Source: Ustulina deusta | Taxonomy: Eukaryota; Ascomycota; Sordariomycetes; Xylariales; Xylariaceae | Length of the DNA stretch: 64,000 nt | Assembly: GCA_023159155.1 (NCBI GenBank) | Contig: JAJNNX010000050.1 | Coordinates: 124,001-188,000 of the forward strand | Reading direction: 5' to 3' | Part shown: piece by piece, positions 1-11,502 of the stretch | Position numbering within the stretch: the stretch's first letter is position 1 | Layout of the letters: every line of letters starts with the position of its first letter | Notes under the pieces: model-generated | The model's input: the letters and a program-made list of their open reading frames with translations, nothing else | What the model was told of the DNA's origin: nothing | The model's database searches: none | Made by a program: the position numbers and the translations under genes

Positions 1-3000
1 GGGCATTTTGTTAAGTAGGTACATGAAATGTACAACGTCCCAAGGCAAATGATGAACGTCTTGTCAAAAAGGAGGGAGGTAAACCATAGTTGGCAGTCAA
101 CTTACGCAAGGAAGCATAAGCACAAGATCAGTGGCAAAGCTGATTGTGATCATACTACCTGGGTTAGAGGTTTATTGTACACTATCTAGCCAAGACTGGT
201 CGGATAGATCCCGCGACATCCACCTAGATCAAGCCGCACAGCAATTGCAAGAGGAGAGAGAGTAATTATAGCACAACGCTATCGATGTTTACCCAACATG
301 GGTATCCTGTACTGGAACACCATTACTCGATGACTGCTGAAGTAACCGGTCGCACCAATTGCTGTCTTATCTGATCAAGCCCAGACATAGTGAAGACACA
401 GTAGTCGGCACGTGTTGAGTATAGGAGTTGTTGAACTAACGAGATATGATTTCAAAAGAGGTTGTTATTCTTCCTGGGACGTGTTCAGGGCAGCACTAGC
501 TCCAGTCTAGAACTTGAGACGAAACGATACCCAGCCGTAATTTTTCTAGGGTCGGAAACTAATTCGGATAATAACTGTTTTAGCTGACCGGGGCCGGGGG
601 AGAGTCTTGGCACATATGGAATATAGGTAGATACCTAAATATTGGGGTCGAGTCGCTTTGAACAACACTGCGATATGCAGTAGATAAACGATAATCGAAT
701 TAGATTGATTATAGATGGTCGGTGTTCCGCTCGGAGACCCGAGCCCTTCGTGACTGATGTCCGGCTTCGTTGTGACATGGCCGATTTGGGAAGCTAGGTA
801 ATCCGTGGCAGTCCCGTAGGTCCGATAGCACACGGAGGAAGGGCCTCGGGCTCGGTGAATGCGAAGGTTCGCTAAGACTTGCCACACCCGACTGCAGACC
901 CGATTTTTCTGAGTAGCGTAGGATTTGCGTCTGCTCGGCTCGCTTCGAGAAAAATCGTGTCGCGTGAGGGATTGCAGTGTAGATCTGCATTGATCAGCTA
1001 AACTGCATACGGTTCGTCTTTGCAATGTATGCCAGGATCACCGGCATCTCGCCCCGTAACTGCACACAATTAAGCGTGCTAGGTATTTTGTTACCCGCTG
1101 TGAGGGGTCTTCCTTTTACTGTAGCATTGACGGGACGGCTTTAACCTAGGAACACATCTCTACGCTATTTAGGAAACTTGTCTTTTCATACTAGTAGGTA
1201 TCTAATATTGAAGGACCGATTCGCCATGTGGACAGTGCCATGGTTCTGGTTGACCATGCTCGCGACGCAAGCCCCGTCGTGCGCCTTTGACCCCATGCAC
1301 TTTAAAGGGTTGGACCCCGATGAGTGATGAAGAGAAACGAGGGGTCAGTTTCGAGGACCCTACCTCTGTGCTCGTCTCCTTTGGCGACGTCCCCCTTTTC
1401 TGTTTCAAAAGCTTTATTATAGGTCAGGTTATAACATGGGACGCGACGAGGTTGGCAACTTTCGCAAAACTTGGGACTAGTAAGCGAACCGTTTTTGTTG
1501 GTATAAGCCAACAAAAATAGTACACACTGCGCTACTTGCCCCTCCACGTCCACATCATGTTCAATAAGAGATAATATTGCGCATGAACATTGTAATATCG
1601 TATCAAATCGCATTGTTATTTAGATTATGATAGCTGTACGTAGTAGGTATTAGGAATAATAGTAGAGGTGACGTAATTGGCGAGTGGTGAGACTAGGTAG
1701 GTACCCAAGGTTGAGATTCTTGTTCGGGTACTATGCGAGAGAGATATATTTGTTTACAGTTAAATGGGTATAGGTTTGAATCTTATTAGTGCGAGCCCTA
1801 AACTTCGGCGGTTACTTCTTTTCCCACTACCCATTTCGTAAGGAATGAATGCATGTTTGACGTTGGGAGTGATTTATTATAATATCGCTCCATCGCCCTG
1901 GATACAGTATGATACGAGAAAGGTAGCGGGCCTGTGAACTGCCCAAACTTCATTCACTTGACGAGGTATCTCCACGAGGCATCGACTCTAGTCTCTAGTG
2001 TAAGGAAATCAAATGTATGCGTAATACCTAACTTAGGTAGTGTACACTAGGGCAGCCTGAATGGGGCGGAAGCTGGCACATGCCAAAGGACCCCACCCCC
2101 CAAAAAAGTATGTCTGCATGGTTTGCCTTCCCGACAGATTGGACTGGGATTTGGCTTCCGGGTTTACCCATCCGCAGGCGGTGTGTTGAGGCCATGATTG
2201 GATGAATTAACACGAGTATACACGAGGCCAGAATTGGGCAAATCATATTATTAGATAAGTCCCTCCTCCACAACACTTTTCCACAATTTCTCTCGACACG
2301 TGCGTTTGTTGCCTTCCGGTTTGTTCTCGACCATCTAGGACGCTGACCTAATATGTCGCCCCGTACGCTAGACTACCTAGTAGGTATTAATTAGTCTTCT
2401 TGACTCGTTTGGCTCGCTTCGCTCCTCCTGCACGTACTTAGGTACCCCCATTAGTGTACACTACACCGCGCTTTCTCATCACTTTCTTTCCGACGGTGCC
2501 GGGTGAGCGGGCTCTCGACGGACCCGTCTTGGATCTGGGATTTGGAGCTCTTGGAGCCTTGGCCCACCAGTCACAGTCATGGACCTTGTTACCGACGGGA
2601 TTGCGACAGTCCGGACTCGGGAGTATGGTATGAACTAGGCGGTGGTGCGGCATTCCTAGCAGCCCAGGCAAGAATGAAAAGTCTGTTTTGGGTAGCGCTT
2701 CCAATGTGCACTATGATGTATACTGACTCGTGAAGTTTTACTACTGTATAAAATAGGTACATACTTCCAGTCACTGAACTGGAGTGAACTGTTCATGGGG
2801 TACCCCGCAGCTTAAAAAACGATCTTTTTCAATGATATATGAATGTATTAGTCACGCACACAGGTTGCAACTGATTTTACACATTCGGACGAGCTCCGGG
2901 CTATTCCTACTAGTATTATTTATTGCTGATATTGTACTGCATAGTATCATTGTGATTAAGAAGAATATGCACTAGATACTACTCTCGTGGACCAAAAACT

Positions 3001-4173
3001 GGTTTCTTGTTGTTGCGCAGATATGCAAGTCAGATTTCCTCTGTATAAGTACTCCAAAAAGAGTCGACTGCAGAGCGTGATCGACAATGGTGGTCGTGAT
3101 GGTATTTTCTGCTCTCTGAGTCACACACCCTGTGTTACAGCACTGGTGGGCAATGTGCGAATGCGAAAATGCGTCGACAGTATAGTAGTAGTGTAGGTAG
3201 GGTTGTTCAACGTTTGCTTAAGTACCTACCGTTGGAGGCGACAGGGGTTGGGGAATAACTAGTACATATAGGTATACTTACTTATGCCCGGATGCCATGC
3301 GAAGTTTTGGAAAGCTGCGACCTATCTAAGTACCTATCGAGTCAGTCAGAACCTACAGTACCTATAGTAACCTTAGTGTAGTGTCGTCTACCTAGAATAC
3401 TGCGACTACACTAAGCATCCCGGACAAGCCCGGAGCTGGGCAGCCTTGCTCTATTCGCCCCACTGATGAACTTGGAAGTACGTGGAAGTGCTGCGCTGGG
3501 ATGGAGGAGCAATAGGTACTTCCTTAGTGGCGGGGAAAGCCATTATAATGGGGGAACGAGAAAATCCAGGGGATTGGCTGTTATATGTAGTAGGTAGGTA
3601 TAGGTAGTTGTGCAGTGCATACTTCTGCACCACAGTGCATACCTGGCCGGTACCTTATATCCATCTAGAAAAAGGCATACTGGTACACTAGTCGGTACTA
3701 CCAAAAAGCCCACTCATCTTACCGATGATTATTACTTTCGAATATTCCCTCCCCATCCAACCGTAAATTTTCCCTCTCTTTCTGTTTCTCGCAAATCCAA
3801 TCTAGCCTAGCAGCTATAACCATCATTTTCTATCGCGCGTTTGTTTGACGGCCACACCGCTGTCAAATGAACCTGCAACGACGCCCGTTACCTTTCCTCC
3901 ATGTAAGTGTTTGTCTTGCCATCATCGTCATCGTCATCGAGTCACATCTTACAACGGCCATGTGGCCAATTGCTTTATTTTACATCATTGGCGCACATTC
4001 GTGCTCAACCGTGCCACCTAGCATTCGGGAATTGCGCTGGTGCAATGGCCGGAGTGCCGATATCTCGCATCCTTCCTTTTTTCCCTGAATCCGTCGATAG
4101 ACAAAATCTGCGTCTCTGCTAACTGCTGTTCGACCTCACGATCTAGTCCCCCTCCCCTCCTGGTGTCCTCTAA
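1..4173. other. Gene-free left flank (about 4.2 kb)
   Basis: I find no coding region here that I can support. Open frames are short (the longest is 159 codons, minus strand near 546-1025), overlap in several frames and resemble nothing I know. The stretch has many copies of a TAGGTA/TACCTA motif (for example near 1196, 1695, 3225 and 3590-3606). The last 500 bases, rich in C and T with CATCGTCATCGTCATC-like runs near 3920-3940, probably hold the promoter and leader of the PPR gene that starts at 4174. Confidence 0.6.
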
Positions 4174-7100
4174 ATGCCCACCATCTACTCCTCCCTCTAC
4201 ACGAACTTTATCCGCCAAGGATTTGCGAAATCTTTTACCCACGGCTACGCACAATCTGTCGTAGCTGCCACTCACCCCCATGTCCTAAACACCCAGAACC
4301 GCCCTTCCTTTGCTCGACGTGCCAGTCAGCGGGTTGGACGTCTCTCTGCTCTTCAGCTCCAGAACGCTTTCCATACAGCCACTGCGAATGCTCATAACGA
4401 GTATCGCCCCGAGCGACATGGCAGCCATGGAAACCTGGATGCTTACTTCGAGGCATTGAAGAAGACGGAGGATGCCGGCGAAGTCGAACGAGAGTGGATT
4501 CAGTTCCAATTCCCGAAACCCATTGAGTGGAAGCCGGACGCGGAATCCATACTCGAGGGCCCTGAACCCGGTTTACAAACCCCTGGTGCTGGTGCCGTCG
4601 AGGGTGTGCACTTAGGAGAGGGCACTCAAGATGCACCTGTGCCTGTTGACGTCGAGGAGGCTTTGGCCCACATAGACGCCGCTATTGAGAAGGAAATCGA
4701 GGTTCGCGAGCTGCGCGAGGCTCTCGAAGATAGCACCGCTAACTCCTTGAGGGCGTCATCACCCTCTGTCGCGAGTGTTGTTCAGTCCCGAGCCTTGACG
4801 CCCTCGGTCGAGAGAACCTCGACGCCAGGAAGTGTCACTCGCAGTGCTACACCACCGGTCGACTCTCAATCACTGAGCTATGCTGACCATCTTACCAAAC
4901 TCAGTCAAGATGGGCGATATGTGGAGATCCCGGCCGTGTTCGAGGCCATGCTCGTCGCTGACATCAAGCCTATCGCGACGGCCTACAATGCTTTATTGGT
5001 GGCCGCCATCCAGATCCCTACTGAGAAATACGAGGTTATCTCCAAGGCATTGGACGTCTATGCTGATATGATGCGTCGCAACGTTGTCCCTAATGCCGAC
5101 ACTTACAATATCCTGGTGGGACTGCTAGCTGCTCGATGTCTTGAGGTGAACAGCCTCAAAAGGTCGCTTGACGAGAAGCGGGTGCGATTTGGCGGTATGG
5201 ATGAGCCTGGCAAATTTATGTTCGCCTCGAATGAGCTGGAACATGCCATTCTATCTGAAGATGACCGGCTCGACTTGGCTCTGAAACTATTCGATTCATC
5301 AGTGAACACCCACAGAGCCAACTACTCGTCTGAAACCTACCACCAACTCATCTCCGCGTGTGCCCAGGCCGGCCGTGTTGGAGAAATGCTACGCTTATTT
5401 GAACACATGGAGATGACTGGCACTGTTCCGTTTGCTGCAACGTTCCCGTCAATGATTACAGCATTTGCGAATACCGGGGACTTGGCCAGCGCAGTAGAAT
5501 GCTACAATGAGTACAAAGAGCTTGCTGTGGCCCATGACAGCGGCAAGTATACTCTCAATGACCGGCTCGACGCGCAGGTTTATGCCTCTGTTATCAATGC
5601 CTATGTGATTAACGACAGGATTGAAGGTGCGATGAAGTTTTGGGAGAAGCTGGTGGCCAGTTATGGTGTTCGCCTCGATGAGATTTACGATGCCGCTGTT
5701 AATGGAGGTTTTGTTCAAGGTTTAACTTCGAGGGGCATCTATCAGGAGGCTTTACAATGGGCCAAGAGCATGGAAGATGGGGTCCGTCTTGAGGCTATGG
5801 CCGAAATTGTTACTGCTGCGGCTGATGCTGGCGATCGGCCGACTGCTCTCGCAGCTTTCGCCAAACTCCCCACCACCTACCCACAACTTGCTGCTCCAGC
5901 AATGGCTCTGTTGGCTTTGTGCGTCCGTGAAGGGGATATAATCGGAGCATCAGCATACTGGCAAATCCTCAGTAACCCTAATGTCGAAGTGAATGCCACG
6001 TTCATTGAGCCGGCAGCGATGTATGCAGTCGCTATGATCGGCTCAGGTCAGGTTGCGGAAGGTTTAACAGAGTCGGAGCTCATGTTCCACCGGATCCGGA
6101 ACGCGGATTCAGACAGCAGCAACAACGCCCAGCTCGCCGAAGAAGTTGAAGAGGGCGTGGATTTCATTTCAAGTTATATGTCGACTCGCGGAATCGCTGA
6201 CCCTCGCGTGGTTTCCTCTGTAGCTGATTTTGTCTCTTCGCAAGCAAACTTCGTTGCGTCACCACACCCTTCAACTAGCATTTCTCCGAGTTTCGAAGAC
6301 AATTTCGATCCCTATGCTCACACTACTGACTTCAAAGGATCGTCAATCATTTCCGATGAGTTGGAGGGCGCACATGGTCGTAAGGGTCCTCGACTGCAAG
6401 ACGCTCTAGGTCGCTTCCGCAATATGCGACGGGCTGGTCGTCATCCAAGATATATCACTTATTCCAAGTTGATATCTGCAGCTGCACGTGAGGGAAAAAT
6501 GGATCTTTGTCATGATATTCTCTCGATGGCGCGATCTGATGTCCCTCTTCTTCCACAATATCCCGTCGTTCGGTATGGCTGGTCGTCGATTCTCGATGCT
6601 ATGGTTGGCGCTTGCCTCACTCTCGGCGATCGAGGATTAGCTGAGCAGTACCACATGGAACTGTTGAACATGGGTGCGGCACCGTCAGCTAATACATTCG
6701 GCCTCTACATTACCACCCTGAAGGAGTCGACCAAAACTTTCGATGAAGCTTCTGAAGCTGTTAAGATCTTTCTTCGAGCCAAGGCAGAGGGCGTCGAGCC
6801 ATCTTCCTTTCTATACAATGCTCTCATTGGAAAATTAGGAAAGGCTCGCCGCATCGATGACTGTCTGTTCTATTTTGCTGAGATGCGCGCTCTAGGTATC
6901 AAGCCTACTAGTGTTACGTATGGAACTATCGTGAATGCACTATGCCGGGTCAGCGACGAGAAATTCGCCGAAGAGCTATTCGACGAGATGGAGGCCATGC
7001 CTAACTACAAGGCCCGACCTGCTCCGTACAATAGCATGATGCAATTCTTCCTAACCACGAAGCGCGACAAATCGAAGGTTCTCGCTTACTACGAACGTAT

Positions 7101-7722
7101 GAAGTTGAAGGGCATCCCCCCAACGGCCCATACTTTCAAGCTCCTGGTAGATACCCATGCCACTCTTGAGCCCGTCAACATGACGGCTGCTGAAGCTGTT
7201 CTCGATATGATCCGATCTTCTGGCCAACGCCCGGAACCCGTTCACTATGCTTCCCTTATTCATGCTCGGGGCTGCGTACTTCATGACATGGAGGGCGCAC
7301 AGAGGATCTTCAACTCGGTGATGAGCGATCCTAGCATCCCGGCCAACGCTTGCCTTTTCCAGGCTTTGTTCGAGGCTATGGTTGCCAACCACTGTGTTGC
7401 CAATACCGAGCCAGTCCTTGCTCAGATGAAACAACGTCGTGTCGAGCTTACACCCTATATTGCTAATACTCTGATCCATGGCTGGGCGAGCGAAAAGAAC
7501 ATTACCAAGGCGGCATCGATCTACAATAGTGTCAGCTTCGAAAAGCGTGAACCTAGCACCTACGAAGCTATGACGCGTGCCTACCTTGCCGTGGAGGAGC
7601 GTGATCAAGCCCAAACTATTGTTGTCGAGATGTTGTCTCGGGGATATCCTAACGCAGTTGTCAACAAGATTCTGGAGCTTCTTGGTGGGGGCAACCATGA
7701 AGCAACTATCACACCTTCATGA
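4174..7722 (+). CDS. Mitochondrial pentatricopeptide-repeat protein, CYA5/PET309-like
   Basis: A single uninterrupted frame encodes 1182 residues. The N-terminus is rich in Arg, Ser and Ala with almost no acidic residues for about 70 residues, as expected of a mitochondrial presequence. From about residue 230 to 1165 the protein is built of degenerate ~35-residue helical pairs typical of PPR repeats: tyrosine-asparagine at helix starts (TAYNALL, DTYNILV, FLYNALIG, APYNSMM) and the G-x-x-P linker (ADIKPIATAY, LGIKPTSVTY, KGIPPTAHTF). Length and architecture match the fungal CYA5/PET309 group, which binds COX1 mRNA and supports its translation at the mitochondrial inner membrane. A different mitochondrial PPR protein, such as a complex I assembly factor, remains possible. 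The start is the first ATG of the frame. No intron is needed. The next gene, DBP7, lies about 1 kb downstream on the same strand. Confidence 0.8.
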   Translation: MPTIYSSLYTNFIRQGFAKSFTHGYAQSVVAATHPHVLNTQNRPSFARRASQRVGRLSALQLQNAFHTATANAHNEYRPERHGSHGNLDAYFEALKKTEDAGEVEREWIQFQFPKPIEWKPDAESILEGPEPGLQTPGAGAVEGVHLGEGTQDAPVPVDVEEALAHIDAAIEKEIEVRELREALEDSTANSLRASSPSVASVVQSRALTPSVERTSTPGSVTRSATPPVDSQSLSYADHLTKLSQDGRYVEIPAVFEAMLVADIKPIATAYNALLVAAIQIPTEKYEVISKALDVYADMMRRNVVPNADTYNILVGLLAARCLEVNSLKRSLDEKRVRFGGMDEPGKFMFASNELEHAILSEDDRLDLALKLFDSSVNTHRANYSSETYHQLISACAQAGRVGEMLRLFEHMEMTGTVPFAATFPSMITAFANTGDLASAVECYNEYKELAVAHDSGKYTLNDRLDAQVYASVINAYVINDRIEGAMKFWEKLVASYGVRLDEIYDAAVNGGFVQGLTSRGIYQEALQWAKSMEDGVRLEAMAEIVTAAADAGDRPTALAAFAKLPTTYPQLAAPAMALLALCVREGDIIGASAYWQILSNPNVEVNATFIEPAAMYAVAMIGSGQVAEGLTESELMFHRIRNADSDSSNNAQLAEEVEEGVDFISSYMSTRGIADPRVVSSVADFVSSQANFVASPHPSTSISPSFEDNFDPYAHTTDFKGSSIISDELEGAHGRKGPRLQDALGRFRNMRRAGRHPRYITYSKLISAAAREGKMDLCHDILSMARSDVPLLPQYPVVRYGWSSILDAMVGACLTLGDRGLAEQYHMELLNMGAAPSANTFGLYITTLKESTKTFDEASEAVKIFLRAKAEGVEPSSFLYNALIGKLGKARRIDDCLFYFAEMRALGIKPTSVTYGTIVNALCRVSDEKFAEELFDEMEAMPNYKARPAPYNSMMQFFLTTKRDKSKVLAYYERMKLKGIPPTAHTFKLLVDTHATLEPVNMTAAEAVLDMIRSSGQRPEPVHYASLIHARGCVLHDMEGAQRIFNSVMSDPSIPANACLFQALFEAMVANHCVANTEPVLAQMKQRRVELTPYIANTLIHGWASEKNITKAASIYNSVSFEKREPSTYEAMTRAYLAVEERDQAQTIVVEMLSRGYPNAVVNKILELLGGGNHEATITPS

Positions 7723-8704
7723 GCTCTCGGCTGTCTATTGTCACCGTTGTCATTCCTCATTTCCTTTCGTCCATTTTCTTTGTTCTTGCTTCTCATGCGA
7801 TACCCCCTGCGTTGAAAGAATCATTATCTTGGGATGGGTGCTTAGGGTTCGATCGAAGCGGAGGACCGCTTATCATATTTCCTATTTGTTTATTCCTTGT
7901 TATGGGCGAGGCCGTCCGTCAGAAGCAAGAGCGGCGTTTATCGGGACCCAGCGAACCTTTAAAAAACGGATGGGGGTTTGGCACCTGGGCATCAGCGGGG
8001 AAAAGAGCATCAGCCGGCGCGCTGGCTATAGACACATCTCCACTTTGCATATACTAAAAGAAGGACGCTTTCGTTTGCATTTTCGGGGCGGGCGGATGCG
8101 GAGAATCAGGCAAATGGCGAGGAAGATAGGCGTCGGTAACCAGAGAAACAGGTCGGCGGAATGGACAGGTCTCCCTACCTCGAGTGCAAAAAGCAAAGCA
8201 TTTGCCCTACATCGTAATGATGGGAGGTCTGGTTATCTTGTAGATTAGTCTAGATTTAATCGTTCCTATACATGCTGCACGCGATTTGACCATGCAATAC
8301 CAGGTACTTACGTTCACTCTCTGTGCTTCATATGATTAAGTATTTTGTGTCTTCACCTTAATAATCAGGGGGGAAAACAGTTATCTGTTGAGATCCTCAC
8401 ACTACCTGGTGGATAGGTAGGTATGTAAGTGGCATAACTTGTCGGTTAGATGTTCTTCGCATCCAGGCTGCTGGCTCTCTGTGACTTATGACTCCGAGGA
8501 TGTTCTTAGGTAGGTACCTAGGTACTTATATGTATGGACTGGGGATATGCTAGTTATGTATTTATCCAGTTCTGATATTATTGTTTGATGCTTATCGGGT
8601 ATATTCGCTACCGACCGCCAAAAAGTTCACTTGGCGCAACAGGAATTCTGCCGCCTGTCACAAACTTCCCCTCCGACAATGCCTCGTGCCGAAAATCCAC
8701 GACA
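7723..8704 (+). other. Intergenic region between PPR gene and DBP7
   Basis: This about 980-base gap contains the 3' end of the PPR transcript and the promoter of DBP7. A 223-codon frame (7577-8248) starts inside the PPR gene and is an overlapping shadow without recognisable content. Near 8506-8527 there is a palindromic run built from TAGGTA/TACCTA units. Nothing else can be supported. Confidence 0.5.
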
Positions 8705-11080
8705 ATGTCTGACGGTGGCCTGCTTTTGAATTTCGATTTTACCGACCAGCCCCTGAAACGCCAGGTGAAATATACTGGCGGCCGCTGGAGGGATCGAGTC
8801 AGCGCACAACGAAGTGCGAAGAGAAATGGGGATGGTCAGTTGACGGGTACCAATGCTACCCCGTTGCCTACGAGCCGACAAGACGGCAATCCCTCGCTTC
8901 CCGACGACATCGGAGATGACAGACCAGCCAAGAGACAACGCATACAGGGTGACTCCCGCCACGAGCGACCCGACGTCGCCTCGAGGTCCCTGTCTTACAT
9001 GACCGGCAAGCTCCCTCCAGGAAGCATCAATGCTGGGCCAAAGAATGCCAACCAAGGCAACAACAACAAGCCCGGTGGGGTAACTTCGAGATTATTCACG
9101 TCCAACCCGACCCCGAGAACTGTCTTCGAAGACCCCGTCGAGGATGTTGAGCCTGCGAAACCCTCCAATGCTCCTCTATCCGACGAGGCAGAGAACTTTC
9201 ATGCTCTAGGACTGTCACGACGCCTTGCCCAGCATCTCTCCGCCAAGCTCGAGATGAAGGCGCCTACATCTATACAAAAGAATACCATACCGTTACTTGT
9301 AAAGGAAGATAGCGATGCTTTTCTTCAGGCTCAAACCGGCTCTGGAAAAACTCTAGCCTATCTCCTGCCCATTGTTCAGCGAATAATGGCTATGAGCCAG
9401 CATGAGGATGGGTCGAATACTGGGGTCCAGATCCATCGTGATTCCGGCCTGTTTGCCGTTATTCTAGCTCCCACACGAGAACTTTGTAAGCAGATTGCGA
9501 CCGTGCTCGAAAAAGTTCTCCGCTGTGCGCCATGGATCGTTAGTACCACTGTGATTGGAGGCGAAAGCAAGAAATCGGAGAAAGCCCGACTACGGAAAGG
9601 TGTCAATATATTGGTTGCAACTCCCGGTAGGCTGGCTGACCACTTAGACAACACTAAGGTGCTCGACGTCGGCACTGTTAGATGGCTTGTGCTGGATGAA
9701 GGCGATAGGTTGATGGAAATGGGGTTCGAGGATGAGCTCAAGAGCATTGTTAGTAAGGTACGCAAGGAAGAGCTGAAGAATGCCAACAAAGATGGCATGA
9801 AGTTCGACAAGTTGCCGCAGCGACGGGTCACTGTTCTTTGCTCCGCCACTATGAAAAGGAACGTCCAAAAATTAGGGGAAATCAGTCTGCAAGATGCTGT
9901 TCACATTACTGGGGCCAAGTCCGAAAACGACGGGGAAACTACGGCCGAAATTGACGAGGCTGTATTCGCTGCACCTTCACAACTCAAGCAAACTTACCTC
10001 ATCGTGCCGGCGAAATTGCGACTGGTCACGTTGATTGCGCTCTTGAAGTCGTCTTTTGCTCGCAGGGGGTCTGTCATGAAGGCTATTGTTTTTATATCCT
10101 GTGCCGATTCGGTTGACTTTCATTTCGACCTCTTTCGAAATGCAAACACCCGGTCTACGTCGGAAATATCATTAACAGGTAATACTGTTGCCGATGCCTC
10201 TTATATCACGTCACCGGCAAACCCGACTATCGCGTTACTTAAGCTACACGGATCTCTACCACAGCCGGTTCGTACGGCCACGCTCAACTCGTTTCGCACA
10301 TCGAATGACCCTTGTGTTCTTATTACTACCGACATTGCGTCGCGTGGTCTTGATGTCCCTGCTGTTGATCTGGTTATCGAGTATGACGCAGCATTCAGCG
10401 TTGACGATCACACACACCGCATTGGGCGAACAGCTCGCGCGGGCCGACCGGGAAAAGCGGTACTTTTCGTTCAGCCTGGCTGCGAGGAAGGATATATCGA
10501 TCTTCTGAACTCAACAACATCGTCGGTTACACCGCAGTCCTACGAATCTACCCTTCAAACGGGATTCTTTACCCCCATTACCTTACCAAAGCCCGACAAA
10601 GAGACTGACCCTACGATACTTGTTTCGGAGAAGCAAACACCCAATTCCCGCGCCGAAGCGTTGCAGCTTCATATCGAACAGCGTCTCCTTGCCACGGAGA
10701 AAGCAGGTAGCAATGGAAAACTGTTGGACTCGGCTCGTCAAGCATTCCGATCTCATATCCGCGCTTACGCTACTCACGTGCGGGACGAGCGCAAATACTT
10801 TGATATCACTCAGCTTCATTTAGGCCACACGGCGAAGAGTTACGGCTTGAGGGAGGCGCCTGGAGGTATCGGAGGTGGGCCATCGAGGAGGACGTTCAAG
10901 GCAGGGCAGAGCAAAGGGGGAGAGCGGAAGGGTGCGGACAGAGGTGACGGTGGTAAGACGTCTAATAAGACGAGGGTTGATGATGACGATATACCGACCA
11001 TCGATGACGCTGCGGCGATTCGGATGCGTATGAAGATGAAGGAAGTGATGAACGTGGCCAGCGAATTTAATATTGGCTAA
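8705..11080 (+). CDS. DBP7: ATP-dependent RNA helicase DBP7
   Basis: This intronless gene encodes a 791-residue DEAD-box helicase. I place the start at 8705, although the frame is open upstream to 8585, because the protein then begins MSDGGLLLNFDF and soon shows GGRWRDR, the N-terminal signature of fungal Dbp7. Visible motifs in order: Q motif (APTSIQKNT), motif I AQTGSGKT near residue 210, Ia APTRELCKQ, Ib TPGRL, motif II DEGD (the variant found in Dbp7 rather than DEAD) near 331, motif III SAT near 380, then TTDIASRGLD and HRIGRTARAG near 570. The C-terminus is Gly/Lys/Arg-rich. Dbp7 is a nucleolar protein that acts in early 60S ribosomal subunit assembly. Assignment is firm. Confidence 0.95.
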   Translation: MSDGGLLLNFDFTDQPLKRQVKYTGGRWRDRVSAQRSAKRNGDGQLTGTNATPLPTSRQDGNPSLPDDIGDDRPAKRQRIQGDSRHERPDVASRSLSYMTGKLPPGSINAGPKNANQGNNNKPGGVTSRLFTSNPTPRTVFEDPVEDVEPAKPSNAPLSDEAENFHALGLSRRLAQHLSAKLEMKAPTSIQKNTIPLLVKEDSDAFLQAQTGSGKTLAYLLPIVQRIMAMSQHEDGSNTGVQIHRDSGLFAVILAPTRELCKQIATVLEKVLRCAPWIVSTTVIGGESKKSEKARLRKGVNILVATPGRLADHLDNTKVLDVGTVRWLVLDEGDRLMEMGFEDELKSIVSKVRKEELKNANKDGMKFDKLPQRRVTVLCSATMKRNVQKLGEISLQDAVHITGAKSENDGETTAEIDEAVFAAPSQLKQTYLIVPAKLRLVTLIALLKSSFARRGSVMKAIVFISCADSVDFHFDLFRNANTRSTSEISLTGNTVADASYITSPANPTIALLKLHGSLPQPVRTATLNSFRTSNDPCVLITTDIASRGLDVPAVDLVIEYDAAFSVDDHTHRIGRTARAGRPGKAVLFVQPGCEEGYIDLLNSTTSSVTPQSYESTLQTGFFTPITLPKPDKETDPTILVSEKQTPNSRAEALQLHIEQRLLATEKAGSNGKLLDSARQAFRSHIRAYATHVRDERKYFDITQLHLGHTAKSYGLREAPGGIGGGPSRRTFKAGQSKGGERKGADRGDGGKTSNKTRVDDDDIPTIDDAAAIRMRMKMKEVMNVASEFNIG

Positions 11081-11502
11081 GTCGAAAAGGATAGAAAAAG
11101 CTATGGTTGGCACTATTTCCCCTGTACTTGGGCTTCAGAGATATATATGAGCAATGAGCGACCAAGTAGCAACTCGATAGATGAGCTTCTGCTAGTGTCA
11201 AAGACCTCACGATCTTCCAGACTTCAGCCCCATGCAAGTTAAAATGCGTCGTAATCAGATCCGCGTGAATAAATAATATAATGATGCTTCTGTATGGACA
11301 GTCCTTGCTCATGGGACATTATCAGGGAGGTCCCAGGGGTTTTACCGTGAACCCAGGGCATTGGCCAATCATGACCGTACCCAACCATCCACTTTTACCT
11401 CTTGGTTTTACCTCGTTGGATTTTAGCCTTCCCAACACTATCGCCTTTGTTAATCGAGGCAATAAATAGCCTTAGAAACCCAGGTGGAAGTAAAAGGTGA
11501 AG
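11081..11502. other. Intergenic region between DBP7 and the HET-ankyrin gene
   Basis: About 420 bases with no supported gene. It holds the DBP7 3' end and the promoter of the following gene. An AATAAATA box lies at about 11460, some 40 bases before the next ATG; its role is unknown. Confidence 0.45.

Noticed and set aside
546..1025. 159-codon minus-strand frame near the left edge
   Set aside because: Arg/Ser-rich without recognisable domain, overlapped by another frame, and no credible intron extends it.
7577..8248. 223-codon frame at the end of the PPR gene
   Set aside because: It starts inside the PPR coding region in another frame and shows no domain, so it is treated as 3' UTR.
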